A stretch of 64,000 nt of DNA from Triatoma infestans (taxonomy: Eukaryota; Arthropoda; Insecta; Hemiptera; Reduviidae), in NCBI GenBank assembly GCA_011037195.1, contig JAAEAF010002547.1, positions 1 to 64,000 of the forward strand, written 5' to 3'. Positions within the stretch are counted from its first letter, which is position 1. Every line of letters starts with the position of its first letter. Below, one piece after another: positions 43,630 through 55,842 of this stretch. The notes below the pieces were generated by a model that was not told the DNA's origin, did no database searches, and saw only the letters and a list, made by a program, of their open reading frames with translations. A program made the translations under genes and the position numbers.

Positions 43630-44395
43630 GATTGTTTTAAAATTAAGTTTAAATTTTTCTTTCAGTATTTTCTTTTTTATTATATACCAATTAGAAGATA
43701 ATTATTGATTTATTTGATAATTAGTTTATTCAAAAAGTGTTAATTTGTTTATATATTATTTAATTATAAATTTGTTTATACAACCTGATTTAACTAAACT
43801 CATTATATTCTGATTACTATTATAGAAAACAATTGTATTACTTTTTTATTTTAAAGCTAAATATTAATAATTTAAACGTATTAACAGGACATCTGACAGA
43901 CAGCCATTAAGCTATGTCAGTAATTACTTTTCTTATGTTAAGGTGATAATTATTGTATTTATTATTAATAAAAGTTGTTATCTATCTATCTCTAGTCTTA
44001 TCAAACGATTTAGAGCTAACTACTAGATCGCGAAATTCCATCTACTAGTTGTCTAACGGTTACTATTCGTTCCACTTTAACTGCCTTCTTGAGTTTAATT
44101 TTCCGTATCTCTTTTTGTTTTCATCGATCGAGAAAATTATCTTCAGTGATTATGAATTTCTACAATTGGTAAATCGTTCGGTTATATTGTTTTGATTATT
44201 TACATTACAGAGATGAATACTTTTTCGTTTTCAAACATGAAGATTGTTTAACATTCACCTATTTTTTTTTTTTTTTAATTAATTTATATTTGGTTTTTAA
44301 GAGAAAGTTAATTAATTAGAATAAGAGAAAGTTTGTAAAAGGAAATAAATAAAAAGTTACCTCAATGCACAGATCACTTGATATTTAGCTGAGAT
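43630..44395. other. Intergenic, no recognisable gene
   Basis: AT-rich. Contains a short (ATCT)n run near 43980-43992. No coding signal. Confidence 0.5.
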
Positions 44396-44399
44396 ATGC

Positions 44400-44668
44400 T
44401 TTAGCTCAAGTTATAAATTGCATTTCTGGTTGAATGATTATAAACAAAACCTTATTGTCGGGTCCTATAAACTCACTTAAACTAAGTATCAAGTTTGAAG
44501 TTGTTACAAATACCCGTTTATTAAGTGATGCTGACCACACACACACAGAGGCCAATTTCTAGCAACCACTTTTTCTTACTCAGGCGACCTGAAAATGTAT
44601 TATATATCCGGTGAAAATTAGATATCGAAAATTTAATACTTTCTCTTAACAACGATTAGAAGAAAGTA
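44400..44668 (-). repeat. HINE-like element, hairpin-end fragment K
   Basis: ATTGCATTTCTGGTTGAATG, AGTATCAAGTTTGAAGTTG, a CACACACACA run (44536-44547), ACCACTTTTTCTTACTCAGG, TATATCCGGTGAAAATTAGA and TATCGAAAATTTAATAC keep family order. The end is CTTTCTCTTAACAACGATTAG plus AAGAAAGT, a decayed hairpin. Confidence 0.65.
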
Positions 44669-44679
44669 AAAAATATAAA

Positions 44680-46260
44680 GTAAAATTAGGAGAGATGACG
44701 TATATTTCAAAGTTATGCCCTGTATTAAAATATAGGAGATATATTGAAGAGGCAATGCTTATAAAACATATGTCAATTAGTATTATCTACAAAAAAATAT
44801 GTTATTTTTAAAAAGAAAGACATTTTCATTTACTCCAGCAACAAAATACAAGAACTAAAAGACTTGGCCGTCCCACCTAGGCTAGATGACGCACCAAAGG
44901 TAGGAGAGATGCCGTACCTCTCCTCTGTGAAGGAATCATGGCTGATTAACATGAAACTTGGTAAACACTATGGCTACGAGTCCAACTTTAACTATAGCTT
45001 GGAAATCTTTCATTTCATTTGTAACTAATATAGTATATAAAAATTACGCACTAGTGCGTTAGGAAAATTCAGGTATTCACCATATAATAGCTGATGCGTA
45101 TAAATGTTCGTATTAACTGAAGAATTTTGTAATACGTTCGCCAATCTCGCTAACGGTTCGTAATCTCTCTACCCTTCGATTAACTTGCCTGACGCCACGT
45201 GGTGGCAAACAAGAGAAGTAAAACCTGCGTCTTTTCTCCCACCCTCGTCATCACTCCTATTTTACTTTACTGTTTCAAAAATTAAAACTTTTTTAAATGG
45301 GATGGTTTTATTTAACTGTTACTTAACATTGAATATCAGGCCATAAAAAGTACATTTGGTTTTAGCAGTTGAAAGAAAAGTCTTGTAGCAAAACTGCAGT
45401 TAAGGAGATGGACAGTTAGTTAGGGTGGGGGAAAACTAGGGAATAATATCAGGGAGTAGAGTATGTAATAGTGTGGTGTGATCTATAATGTAGCAGGGAG
45501 GCATGATGATGATATTATGAAGTATAGAGGAGTATTGTCTCCAACTAGTATTATATTGAGGCGCCGCTGGTGGCGGCCGAACAATATTGAGAATGTGACC
45601 TGGCTGATAACTGCCCCCATACTATACATACAACACCTCTCTTCTATTACTCAGTCACCTAGCTTCTTCATACAGCCGCCTCCATGAATGACAACTAGTC
45701 CTGTTTAGCTTTACCCTCACTCTCCTCTTATACCATCTTATCGTGTAATTTCCCATCCTCTCTTTATACATATACTGCATTGTTAACCATTCTATTTATT
45801 TTAATTTGTACTTTCTGGCATAAGAGTAACTTTACCTTATTTATTATTTTCTAATAGGTGAGCACTACATTATCAGTACTAAAAGTTATACAATAGAAAA
45901 CACATTTAGGGTTAAGTGGAACGACATTTAAGTTTGTATAAGATTTAGTACTAACACTGAAGTGATAAGAATGTTGTTTAGCTCTTCTTGTAAGCACAAA
46001 CTTAGTTCTTATCACACTAGCACTAACATTACAGGATCTGCTGCAACAGCTTTTACTTCTAGTACTTCTATACAAACATTACTTATATTTAACCTAAATT
46101 TTTTTTCTTTTTATTTATATATATATTTTTTTTTAACTATTTAGGGCACAGTGTTTGATCAGTAAGTTCCCACAATTTGGAGTTTTTGTTTTATTAACAT
46201 TATAAAATTTCCATAGATTTGGATCAAATCTTTATTGGGTATTTAATTTTTAGTTTTCCT
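44680..46260. other. Intergenic, no recognisable gene
   Basis: Contains a GC-richer stretch near 45558-45582 (GGCGCCGCTGGTGGCGGCCG) and pyrimidine-rich DNA to 45760. This resembles an LTR leader but has no partner copy I could find. Confidence 0.4.
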
Positions 46261-46263
46261 TAT

Positions 46264-47005
46264 GCCATAAAATGGCGGATTAAATTCAACCCACAGAAAT
46301 GTCAACAAATCACCTTCACTTTGCGTCGTGCCTCTTGTCCTTCAGTAACATTCAACTCAATACCACTCTCTCCTTAGTTCGCTACCTTGAGGTGTACATC
46401 GACAAAAGACTAACATGGAATCCACATACGAAACTAAAAAGACTGGAACTTAACAAACGGAATAAGTTACTACTCAGACTAATAGGAAGACGATCAAAAC
46501 TATCTCTCGAGCAAAAACGACGAATATACAACTGTATACTCAAACCAATGTGTGCTTACAGACTTGGGGGGAACTGTGGGGTTCAACCAAGTGCTCAAAT
46601 TCCCAGAAAATTCAGTCTTTTCAGTCAAAAATACTCCGTCAGATAACAGATACACCATTCTATGTCTCTAACTCTACCCTCCACAAAGATCACAAAATCC
46701 CATATTTATCTGAAGCTGTCAAAACTAAATATAAAAAAAACATCTATGACTCTCTTACTCTCACCACTAATCCTCTTGTTCAAAATCTTGCCTCCACAAC
46801 TATACCAGATAATCCACCCTGCCGACTGAGCCGCTTTTGGCTCCATGATCCAACACCAGCAATAGGAAATAATTTCTGTGAGAGTGTTACCTCTGGGTAG
46901 CTTCTCTCCTCTAGCTAATCACGTCATTCATCATCACACATCATGATATTCACTTATTATATTTATCTATGTAGATTGTGAATTCCAAATAAACAAATAA
47001 AAAGG
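46264..47005 (+). pseudogene. Jockey-type LINE, 3' part of reverse transcriptase ORF
   Basis: Frames give WRIKFNPQKCQQITFTLRR, then VRYLEVYIDKRLTWNPHTK, LNKRNKLLLRLIGRRSKLSL, EQKRRIYNCILKPMCAY and TWGELWGSTKCSNSQKIQSF; QSKILRQITDTPFYVSN follows. This is the Jockey-clade series NPxKxxxxxFTLRR - YLGxxxDxRLTW - ILKPxWxYG - QSKxLRxI. At least two frameshifts (near 46372 and 46560). It ends SGTAG-stop at 46900, with AATAAACAAATAAAAA at 46988-47003 as the 3' end. Confidence 0.8.
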
Positions 47006-47026
47006 TTTCCTTATATGTAATGGTGA

Positions 47027-47670
47027 TCTTCTCCGGAAATACGTACATGTTTTGTCGTACCGAGAATACCGAAATACGTTTTTAAGAAATGGTCCGTATG
47101 GGTATGTTTTTGTGAGAATATATATATATATATGTGTGTGTGTGAGAGAGAGAGAGAGAATATAATACCCGTTCTCTCTCTATCTTTTATTGATATTTAC
47201 AACTGCAAAATACTTATATACTGCAACAAGTAAATATGTTAAATGACATTAACTTAAATTATAGAAGTGTGGACTAGAGAAGGCACTCCACCATCTTGAA
47301 TTATTCTATTATTTTTATTTTTTATTTATTAGTATTTTAGTTTTAGTTTTAATTTTAGTTTTTATTTATTATTATTGTAAATGCAATGAATAAATAATAT
47401 AACTCAAAATCGAAAATTGGCAAAGCGCTCGAACTTCATGTTCCGTTAAATACCGCCTCCTCTCCTAAAGGATTCGGTCAAAATTCATGCACCGGAAGTG
47501 ATTTTACTGAATAGTTTTTTTTTTCTTTCAGTTTTTCCTGCTTTGTTTCCCTTCACCCCACCCCAAAAATGAGGCCAACGGTTTTCATTAAACTTCGTCA
47601 ACTATCTACACCCATAAATGTTTTGTTTCTTTTATTTGAAAAGTTTTAGCAGTAAAGTTGATTTTTTTTT
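47027..47670 (+). repeat. HINE-like element, degraded copy L with microsatellite expansion
   Basis: CTCCGGAAATACGTACATG to TTTTTAAGAAATGGTCCG (47028-47097) matches the hairpin-end block. The middle is expanded to (TA)n, (GT)n and (GA)n runs (47117-47180). ATAACTCAAAATCGAAAATT, TCGGTCAAAATTCATGCACC, GGAAGTGATTTTACTG and GAGGCCAACGGTTTTCATTA (47399-47590) resume the family order. Neither end is intact. Confidence 0.55.
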
Positions 47671-47679
47671 TTTTGCGAG

Positions 47680-49370
47680 AGCTTTCCGGGTGTCTCATTT
47701 CTGCCGGATAAGCATCTATTATACTTATAAAATGAGAATTTTTTACATGGCATCCTATAATATCCATTATATGTACACTAATTTAATGTAGGTTTTAAAG
47801 GGTTCACGTTTTCTCTTTATTGTCAAAATTGTTGGTAAGTGGTTTGATGAACGATCGTTTGATCGTGCTGAAAAATCTCTCAGGTCCAATATAGTAAACG
47901 AGGTGATTTACACACTATAATATTTAGCTGTTCACCATTTTGTACAAACAATACTCTTACTTTGATCTCTAACCTGAATAATATCAAAGTAAGGTCATTA
48001 ATATAAATCACAGTCATTATTGTTCAGAATAAAAGAACATTTAGAATAGTAATTTGCATACATTTTATTTAATACAAAATTATGGGTAGATATTATCTTC
48101 TTTACTAGATAAGTTGACATAAATTTTAGATGACGTAACAGGCTGTTTTTTTAATACATATTTTATCAGAATTACTTAGTGAACATTTATATTTGATTTG
48201 TTTATTTATATAATTCTGTTTCTGTTGGATCCTTTTCTTCTGAGCTCTGAAAGAATTGAATAAAATGTATATGTTAAAGTAGGACTCGTATATTTCTTGC
48301 ATGACTCGTTATTGATCTGTATATTATAGAAGCGATTTATCCAAATAAATCTTTTTCTTTGCTGTTTTAAAATCATACTTTAATATTTATTTATCTTAAA
48401 TGAACTTTTTAGTCTTACACGGACATTCTCATGATAAACACTCATGTTTCCTGCTTGAGACCGTGTTAGTGGTTTGCTATAAACGGACGTTTCACCTTTC
48501 TTGCAACGAGCTTCTACAGAGTCATGTCACTTTGAATGCTATATTTATCTTTTCCAGCATTGAAAATATAAAAAATTATTTCTTTTTGTTTTTTTTGTTT
48601 TCCTTATACTAACATAATTTTCGTTATACATATTTGGAATCTCTCCGAAGGAAATGTTGCGAATCTAAGAGTATGGTGGGGTTTGTCATAGATGGTTGTA
48701 GAGAAAATTGAAGTGGAGAAAGACAGTTTTTTTTTTTTTTTTAAATATTTTTATGACCATCATGCTCCGCTCACTTGAGCACTACATGAAATTTACAAAA
48801 TATTATTACAGGTATAAAATGCACATTACAGCTTACTTCTAAACTAAAATACATATTTATGCGGACAAAATTACATATTGTGAACATGGCTGTTACATGA
48901 AAACATTTAGAAGTATTTACACTTATGTAAAAGTAGTACGAAATATTAAAGTGCGGATATTCGACAACACAAAGTAATGAAGGAAATTCACATTAATTAA
49001 CTTGATTTAAAACACTAACTATTACAGATACAATATTAACTACTCTTTTTTATTTGTTTACTATTAATTTTTATTGTTATTATCATTATTTTCTTTTAAT
49101 ATTTATATATATATGTATTTATGTATTTATTTATTTTGTTGTTTTTTTTTTAAATATATAGTATATATATTTAATTTTTTTTTGTTTAATTTTTTTGTAT
49201 TTATTTTTAGTATTTTTTATGTTTTTATTTATTTTTTGGTTTATTTATTATTTTTTTATAATAGTTATCTTTAAATTTTTATTTACCTTATTTATTTATT
49301 TTTTTTTGTTTATCTTTTTGTTTCTTTCGTCTTTTTTTTTTCGTCTATTATTTATTTATTTTATATTTCA
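47680..49370. other. Intergenic; low-complexity T-rich tract
   Basis: From about 49050 to 49400 the sequence is almost entirely T/A with runs of TTTATT. A 16-base T run near 48728 could be the minus-strand poly-A of an unidentified retroelement. No protein is supported; the predicted frames here are F/Y/I-rich low complexity. Confidence 0.55.
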
Positions 49371-49375
49371 TATTT

Positions 49376-50522
49376 CATTTTATTATTATTATTACTTCAA
49401 TTATTCAAGAAGTAATATTACTATTGTATATGAATGTTATTACTCTTTTGATATAATTATTGAAGTGTACAAAGAATCTTGACTGAAGCAATGTAGATTT
49501 CTGGGGAGGCCAACACTCGCCCTGAGTCATCACCTGCTGCATGAGTAACTGTCTCGCCAGCTGCAAGCATTCGCATTCCCACAAGAGATGGTCGACTGTC
49601 TGAACCGAAGAAGAATCACATGTACAAAATGCAGTTTCGGTTATGTTAAATCTGTTCAGATAATGTGCTATTTTCCCATGGCCAGAAAGAAGCTGAGTCA
49701 ACCCATAGCCAATGACGAAGTGGTGCATTTGGAGACGGCGCTCCACAGAAGGAAGAAATTCTCTAGTGAGAGCACCCGTGGTCGAATTGTCCAGAGTTGA
49801 TGCCAAGCTTCCATGCTGCGTTGATGCGCCCAATGTTCCAGTGCCGATTGGAGATACTTGTTGTAAGCAATCGCCAAACCAGAATCCTTTGACGCTGCTT
49901 TCGCCATTTCGTCAGCAATCTCATTTCCGTCAATACCCACGTGTGCCTTCACCCGTGAGAATGAAATGATGCATCTGTTCTGCAGTCTACAAAGCCTCTT
50001 CCTTATCATATCGATTATAGGAGAGTGGATATCGTTATTCTGCAAAGAGTCCAAGGTGACGCGACTATTTGTAGAGATTCAATTTTTTCTCCCAAAAACG
50101 AATTACATTCAACCCAATTTAAAGCTTTGACTATAGCTAATTGTTCGGCCTGATTGTTTGAGCAATATGTCCCGAGACGATACTTTTCGTGAACCACCAC
50201 GTGCTCCAATTTTATGACGACGTATGCGCATCCAACATATTTATCTTCTTTGCTTCCATCTGTAAAAATGTCAGTATCGAATTGTACTTCTAAATCCATT
50301 TGGATGATTGGAAGCTCAGCGGGATGTAGCCACTCATTCATGCCAACCGGAGTATCTAACATTGATCCACACCTAGTATCAACTACTCCACCCGTCTGTA
50401 CCGTGTAAATAGCTATATATTGTTCTATTTGAAGACATAACGGCATTACTCCTGCTATTACGCTTGCGGCATTAAACGAAATAGTGCGATAACCTTGATC
50501 AATCGCAGCAGAAACAGTCTCT
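49376..50522 (-). pseudogene. I/R1-type LINE: RNase H domain, linker and C-terminal knuckle
   Basis: From 50522 on the minus strand: YRTISFNAASVIAGVMPL, DIFTDGSKEDKYVGCAYVV (first RNase H Asp), NNQAEQLAIVKAL (Glu), a frameshift near 50040, LDSLQNNDI (Asp), then FSRVKAHVGIDGNEIADEMA (His/Asp motif). A second frameshift near 49720 leads to HYLNRFNITETAFCTCDS and HLLWECECLQLARQL, a C-x-C...H-x4-C knuckle. The stop is at 49405, followed by a (TAA)n tail on the minus strand (49380-49397). The reverse transcriptase is absent, so the copy is 5'-truncated. Confidence 0.85.
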
Positions 50523-50949
50523 GCACTCTTTCAAGTTTCTGTTTCTAGTTTTAGTTTCTGCCTATTCATCTTCAGTGTGTTTGTGTGTGTGTGTATGTGT
50601 GTGTGTGTGTATATGTATGTAAGAGAGTGTGAGACTATATAGAGATACATGGTACGTTTTCTTAGCAGTTTGTGGTATTAGAAGTCTGAACTGTTTCAGG
50701 ACAGGGAATTTGGATTGAGTCATGCTGAAGAACATCAACTATATCTGCCGATGTAACTTACATTGGAATATCTGAATTGTTCGTTTCTTTGTAGGACTGG
50801 CTGTACCATAAACTCAATTACTAAAGTCTATGTGGCCTGTCAGGAGCGGGAGCATGGTTGCAGGGAGTTGGATAGAGGGAGTTCGGTGGCCTTGAGATTT
50901 GGCAACTGTTTTCCAGTCCGAGGTGGTGGGCATTATTGAATGATGCCGC

Positions 50950-51600
50950 CTTGTGGGGGAGCGGCAGAGAGAGATTAAAGAGGTGCAAATATTCTCCGAT
51001 AGTCAAGCCGCACTGAGGGCTCTGAGCAAGCCATGGTGGAGCAAGCCAGTTGGCTAGGGAGGGATCATCATTACCATTTTGTGCTTCAGAACCAGCCATT
51101 GCCGTCACTAAGAGGTTTCGTAATAAACAGATTAGACTTTGGGAGATGAGAGCCTTGGAGAAATGCGGGGGGATACGTAGGGGTGCCTCCAAGGTAAAAG
51201 ATTTATTAAAGGAATTAAGCAGGGAGTTTCGGCTTATCTCCTGTCCCTCAGCAGGACAGGTCTGAGGACCCTGGTGGGGGTAGTGACTGGCCACTCGTTG
51301 GGTGTCTAGTCACTTGGGTGTCTAGTCACACTTGGGTCTCTAGAAACTTGTTTAACATAGGGAGGACGTCTAGTCCCACTTGTCAGAATTGCGATGACGG
51401 AGTCAAAGAAACTGTGTATCACTATCTATGTCAGTGCCCCCGTTTCGCTGGTACTAGCGTATTTGGGAGGGCACCACTCTCGCAGGATTGCTTGGGAGAG
51501 TTGGAGTTAAAGGATATCCTGGGATATTGTAGATTGCCATATAGGCTTAGGTCCCATGCCGCCAGGCACCCGGTATAATAAATTTAATAATAATAATAAA
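50950..51600 (+). pseudogene. I/R1-type LINE C-terminal fragment with TAA tail
   Basis: It reads VQIFSDSQAALRALSKPWWS, which carries the third RNase H acidic residue (SDSQAA). A disrupted stretch follows, then LVTGHSLGV. In a shifted frame comes SRNLFNIGRTSSPTCQNCDD, GVKETVYHYLCQCPRFAG, a CxxC...HxxxxC knuckle, and ELKDILGYCRLPYRL. The 3' end is (TAA)n at 51577-51600. The HVG/IAD part of RNase H is deleted. Confidence 0.7.
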
Positions 51601-51744
51601 GTCCATAAGTCCAAAGAAGTTTTAAAAATTCTACTCTGTATCATTTTGACACATTTAGTCAGTGAATACCTTTTAATTATTGGGGGATGTCCTTTTAGCG
51701 TAGTGGTTAGTAAGAGGTAGTTTTTACATTATAGACACTGCGTT

Positions 51745-51850
51745 GTGAAGTGGCTACTCGGGGAGAAAATCTTAGCGTTACCTGGGCTCGAACATGGAGC
51801 ATCCGTACAGTAAACTGCACCTGAGCTGTCCCTGAGCTAATCCTTATTCT
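51745..51850 (-). repeat. Possible SINE-B-like tRNA-headed fragment
   Basis: The reverse complement AAGGATTAGCTCAGGGACAG, ...GCTCCATGTTCGAGCCCAGG has a plausible A box and B box (GTTCGAGCC). The following CTAAGATTTTCTCCCC matches the start of the SINE-B body. The copy is truncated. Confidence 0.45.
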
Positions 51851-52324
51851 ACTTTCTTTTCTTCTAATAAGAGGAAATAAGGCGATCGATGCTGTAATAT
51901 ACCAACGAATTAGACACGCGATTAAGGGAATAACGCAAACTTCCATTAGAATATTATGATATTTGACTGTACTGTTATATTATTAATTGCTTTCAATAAT
52001 TTAATTAAGCCATTTTTGTGAATTCTTTATGAGATACGCCCTATTATTAATGAAACCTATTGGTTTTTATTATTATTAAATTAGAAGCAATAAAATTTGT
52101 GTTGAAATTTTCGTTGTGTGTTATTGTTTTTAAATAAAACTTCTTGTGGCTTTGTAATACAAACAGCCTATTTTAAATAATTTTTAGGAAAAAAAATCTG
52201 GAATGATGCAATCTCATACATGTTGTTTCCTCAATTTTATATTCCTGTGGATGATCAATTTTTAAAAGTCATATTTCCATGTTTAAGGCTGAAATAACAA
52301 AAATCAAATAGAACTTTTCCCATA

Positions 52325-52450
52325 CTTTGGTTACTTTCATTCATTGCAATAAAAGGAAGGAATTTCGATCGTATCAAATTTTTAAAATTAGGTTTACACC
52401 TTGTACTGTTGTACAACTTTTGAGAGTTTATCTGAGTATAAAAATAACTT
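52325..52450 (+). repeat. HINE-like element, short fragment M
   Basis: TTACTTTCATTCATTGCAAT, AAAAGGAAGG, TCGTATCAAATTTTTAAAAT and GTTTACACC align in order with the hairpin end of the family. The middle is lost. Confidence 0.4.
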
Positions 52451-52849
52451 TAGCGCTTGGACTACGTAATGTTTGCATGAAATGATAACTTTGAGACAGA
52501 AAACTCAGTACTTACATAATTATATTTTGATACTTTCCTAAGGAGAAATATTATATGGAGAGCCTAATAGATTGGCCGAACGAAAAATTGAGTGATGATG
52601 TTGGTTGCTGAGGCAACTGTTGTTTAGCTTGATGAGCGGTATAACTAGTTTTAGGACTACCGGTTGTAGTAAAGATCGATTCGATTTGCTCGATGAGATC
52701 TGAGCAGAAAGAGTTGATTATTTTTTGAGAAACTGTTATAATGAGAGAGAATTAGAAAGAAAGGATTTTAAAGGAATAAAGTAGATGATATGCTGAACAC
52801 TGTATAATTAATAGAACACACAAACTGCAAGGAATTTGTAGTAAAATTG

Positions 52850-53095
52850 AAGTTAGGTAGCGAGAGAAATATAAAGAGACAGACTGGCTGAGTAATAGGA
52901 AGATAGGTTGCTGACTGGTGTTAACTGGTCATAAACTGTCTGAACTGTACTACTATCGCTCTATATATATGAATGGAACTCTCACTTCCTAGTCTGGCTT
53001 AGGTGGGGAGTAACTAACTTTTGGTTCATTTAATGTCTGCTTCTTTGCTCTTCGGATTCTATGAAACTTTAATGAATCGGATCCTATTAAATTGT
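52850..53095 (-). repeat. LTR-like promoter segment, family P
   Basis: GCTCTATATATATGAATGG (52958-52977) beside ACTCTCACTTCCTAGTCTGG, CTTAGG and upstream GACTGGTGTTAACTGGTC. Similar order to 4690-4950 and 32267-32585. Ends undefined. Confidence 0.3.
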
Positions 53096-53984
53096 TACAA
53101 GTCATTTCGATAATACTTAGTAGACTTTTGAACGCCGATTGTAAACTTTTGACCTTACTTTTTGATTGACCATTGTAGATTCTTCAGATATTGATTTAAG
53201 CCTGACAAATTAGCATGCAAAAAATATGATTTTTAATAGTTTTTGGAGCTGGCAAAAGCTTTTGGGAGAAGCATCGTTTTTCAATAATGATGTAGCCACC
53301 TAAACTTACCTTTTAGGTATAGTAGCCGTGATAAAGGATGGATAAGAATTCGATGGTGGCGAGCATAAAACCGATATGGTTGAGATCGGCAACATAAAGT
53401 CTTTAGCGCTCGTTGTGCCGAATTTCTTCAACAGAGGACTGTTTATCTATGACAGTCTTTATATATATATATATGTGTGTGTATGTGTATGTGCGTTAAG
53501 ATCTCTCCTCATACCTCCCCCAATACAAGGTTCAAGCTTCGCGCTGCCTTCTTGATTTCTTAATGTCCCTCTTATTAGTTACAACTTTAATTATATCAGA
53601 GTCCTCTGTACATTACCCACTCCAAACAGCAAATATAAAATTATAGTAATTTTTATGACATAGATTGGAGCCTTATTTTATCTTGTTTTATATACCTTGC
53701 TTTAGGGAAAACTACATTTATAAATTTAATCTTAATGTAATATTAATCTTTGTTTTACTGTAATGTATTTGAGCTTAACTATGAACTTAGCAAACGAAAG
53801 GTCCATATTCAAGTGTTTGAAATGTAATTAATGTCAAAGAAATTATTTTATATACTAATTTATCTTCTAAATTGTATTTTAGGTTTATTGTAAATTTTTG
53901 GGTTATAGTTTTTGATGTCATAGAATTGTTGCTATTCTGTCATCACTGTTTCTTTATTTGTAGTTATTAATTTAGTAATTTAAG

Positions 53985-54078
53985 ATCTTATGTAAATATG
54001 CTGAAATGTAGTCTGGCTCTTTTGTATGGGGATTTCCCCAAAAGCAAAATAAATATATACTATACTATACTAATTTAT
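53985..54078 (+). repeat. LINE 3' end with hairpin and pentamer tail
   Basis: TTTTGTATGGGGATTTCCCCAAAAGC forms a GGGGA/TCCCC stem, immediately followed by AAAATAAATAT and (ACTAT)n. This is the same architecture as the LINE at 1579-2274, which points to one LINE family. I could not identify its upstream part. Confidence 0.55.
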
Positions 54079-54189
54079 ATTATTATAATTATATTTGTAT
54101 GGTGTGTTTATATTTATTGTAGTGTGTGTGTGTTGTGTGTGTGTGTGTGTATGTGTAGACAAAATACTTGGGAATGAAATACGACTTGT

Positions 54190-55105
54190 GGTTAATGATG
54201 AAAAACAAAATATAGCATGCTGAAGGAGAGGCTTGAAAGCGTGTAGGGTATGTGTCGATAGGTTCCTTATATTTTGACAGAGTTTACTTATTTAGGTTGA
54301 TCCCTTGTCTCGAAAAATAATGAGATAAATTTAGAAATTTAAAGGAGCGTGATTCTGACCCTCAAATAGATGCTATTTTGGATTTATTCGTCACATCAAA
54401 AGGAGGTTATTAACAAGTAACACTAAAAAATTACACTTTACAAAATCCTTCTATGTCCTATCCTTACATACGGCTCCAAGACGCGTGTTGTTCACTAAAT
54501 CTGATGGAAAAGCACTATCCGTGATTCGAATGCAAAATCTTCCAAGCGATCTACGGCCTACTTGAGAAGGCTCAATCTGGAGAAGACGGACAAATCTGGA
54601 GGTTACAGAATTGTGTAGAAACCCCAATATTATTGAAATTATTAAAGTAGGCAGTGGCTAGCTCACTCGCCTTTTCTTACAAGAATTCAGGGTTCGATTC
54701 CCGTAAGGGCAAATTCGGTGTTGACCTATCATCGTGATGAAAAGTGGGAAGCTACATTTAGTAGCGCCCTAGGTAGCGAAGATCGTAACTAAACGGAGAG
54801 GGAACTGCGGTGTGCTTACCATACGCCCCCTTATCAAATCGCCATAAGCAGATTAAGATGGGTATAGCATGTCATAAGAATGGACGTTCTGAATTAGTAA
54901 AGAAGTTTATGAAGGAGAGTATGGAACGAGCTGGAAGAGTGGGTTGCCTTAGGCTGAGTTGGATTGATGGATTAAGCAAAGACATAAGGATGATTCTTGT
55001 TTTTTTTGGGGGGAGGGTAATTGGAAGGCTGACGCATTGAATCGAGATGTCTGGTGGAAAACCATCCAGAGATCTAAGGGGGCTGTAGCGCCAATAATAA
55101 TAACA
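54190..55105 (+). pseudogene. RTE-like LINE, split by a SINE-A insertion
   Basis: Decayed frames include TAPRRVLFTKSDGKALSVIR, EKTDKSGGYR, and NPNIIEIIKVG up to 54650. After the SINE it resumes SRLRWVxHVIRM-like sequence (KQIKMGIACHKNGRSELVKK) and GRVGCLRLSWIDGLSKDIRM. The parallel is RLRWxGHVxRM ... RGRPxxRWxDxVxxD at LINE ORF2 ends. It ends ...GCGCCAATAATAATAACAAT, a TAA-rich tail. Confidence 0.6.
54651..54845 (+). repeat. SINE-A copy nested in the LINE
   Basis: The head GCAGTGGCTAGCTCACTCGC is followed by GGGTTCGATTCCCGTAAGGG, a good B box. Then GTTGACCTATCATCGTGATG, AAAAGTGGGAAGCTAC, AGCGCCCTAGGTAGCGAAG and CCCTTATCAAATCGCC follow. The 5' start of the head is short. Confidence 0.8.
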
Positions 55106-55717
55106 ATAAATATATTTGTTATTCCGTTTAACTACGGCCACAAGTGTGAAAAGTTTCGTTCAAATATGCCAACCGAAATTGTAAGTTCACTGTGAGTTTT
55201 TCGCAGTTTCATAAAAATTGATATTTCGCAATTTTTTTTTTATCTATCAGTTTCCTTTGAATTTCTGGGAAATTTGACTCTTTTTTTTAGCGTACTAATA
55301 ACTTCAGTCTTGCCTCTTGAACATTATAAAAAAATTTATATATTAATAGAATAATATTTTTTTAAAAATAAATATTGAAGATAATCGGGTTAACCGTAAG
55401 GGCGACTTCAAAGATTAAGTTCTCTAGATATTTGTGTTTGTCTCAAAAGGAAAAAGCTCCTAAGATTTTCTTAAAACTTCAACTTGGATATTTTAAATAT
55501 TTAAACCTACCAAATTTATTTTAAATATTTTTTCGGATTATTTTTTTTTTTAGCTTCTGGAGTGAGTGTTTCATTTAAGCATGTTGAGTTTTTCGTAAAA
55601 TATACATCAATTTTTCTGTTCGGCGCAAGCCTATATAAGAAATGTCTATTTCAGATTACAGATCATTTTCGAAAAAACAGAGAACGATTGTATTTTATTT
55701 CTCTTTAAACAAAAAAT

Positions 55718-55842
55718 GATTGGTTACAAATAAATTATTTAATCATGATGATTGGTTATAAATAAATTATTTAATCATGATGATTGGTTACAAATAAATT
55801 ATTTAATCATGTGATTGGTTACAAATAAATTATTTAATCATG
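55718..55842 (+). repeat. Four-copy 32 bp tandem repeat
   Basis: GATTGGTTACAAATAAATTA plus TTTAATCATGAT is repeated four times with one or two substitutions and a 2 bp loss in the third unit. It is followed by (CT)n at 55844-55856. Minisatellite, no coding role visible. Confidence 0.8.

Noticed and set aside
49074..49482. Frames rich in F, Y, I and L resembling membrane proteins
   Set aside because: They are translations of a TTTATT-type low-complexity tract; hydrophobicity is a composition artefact.
50821..51294. 157-codon minus-strand frame
   Set aside because: Antisense to the LINE fragment whose plus strand carries IFSDSQAALRAL and the CxxC knuckle; no motif of its own.
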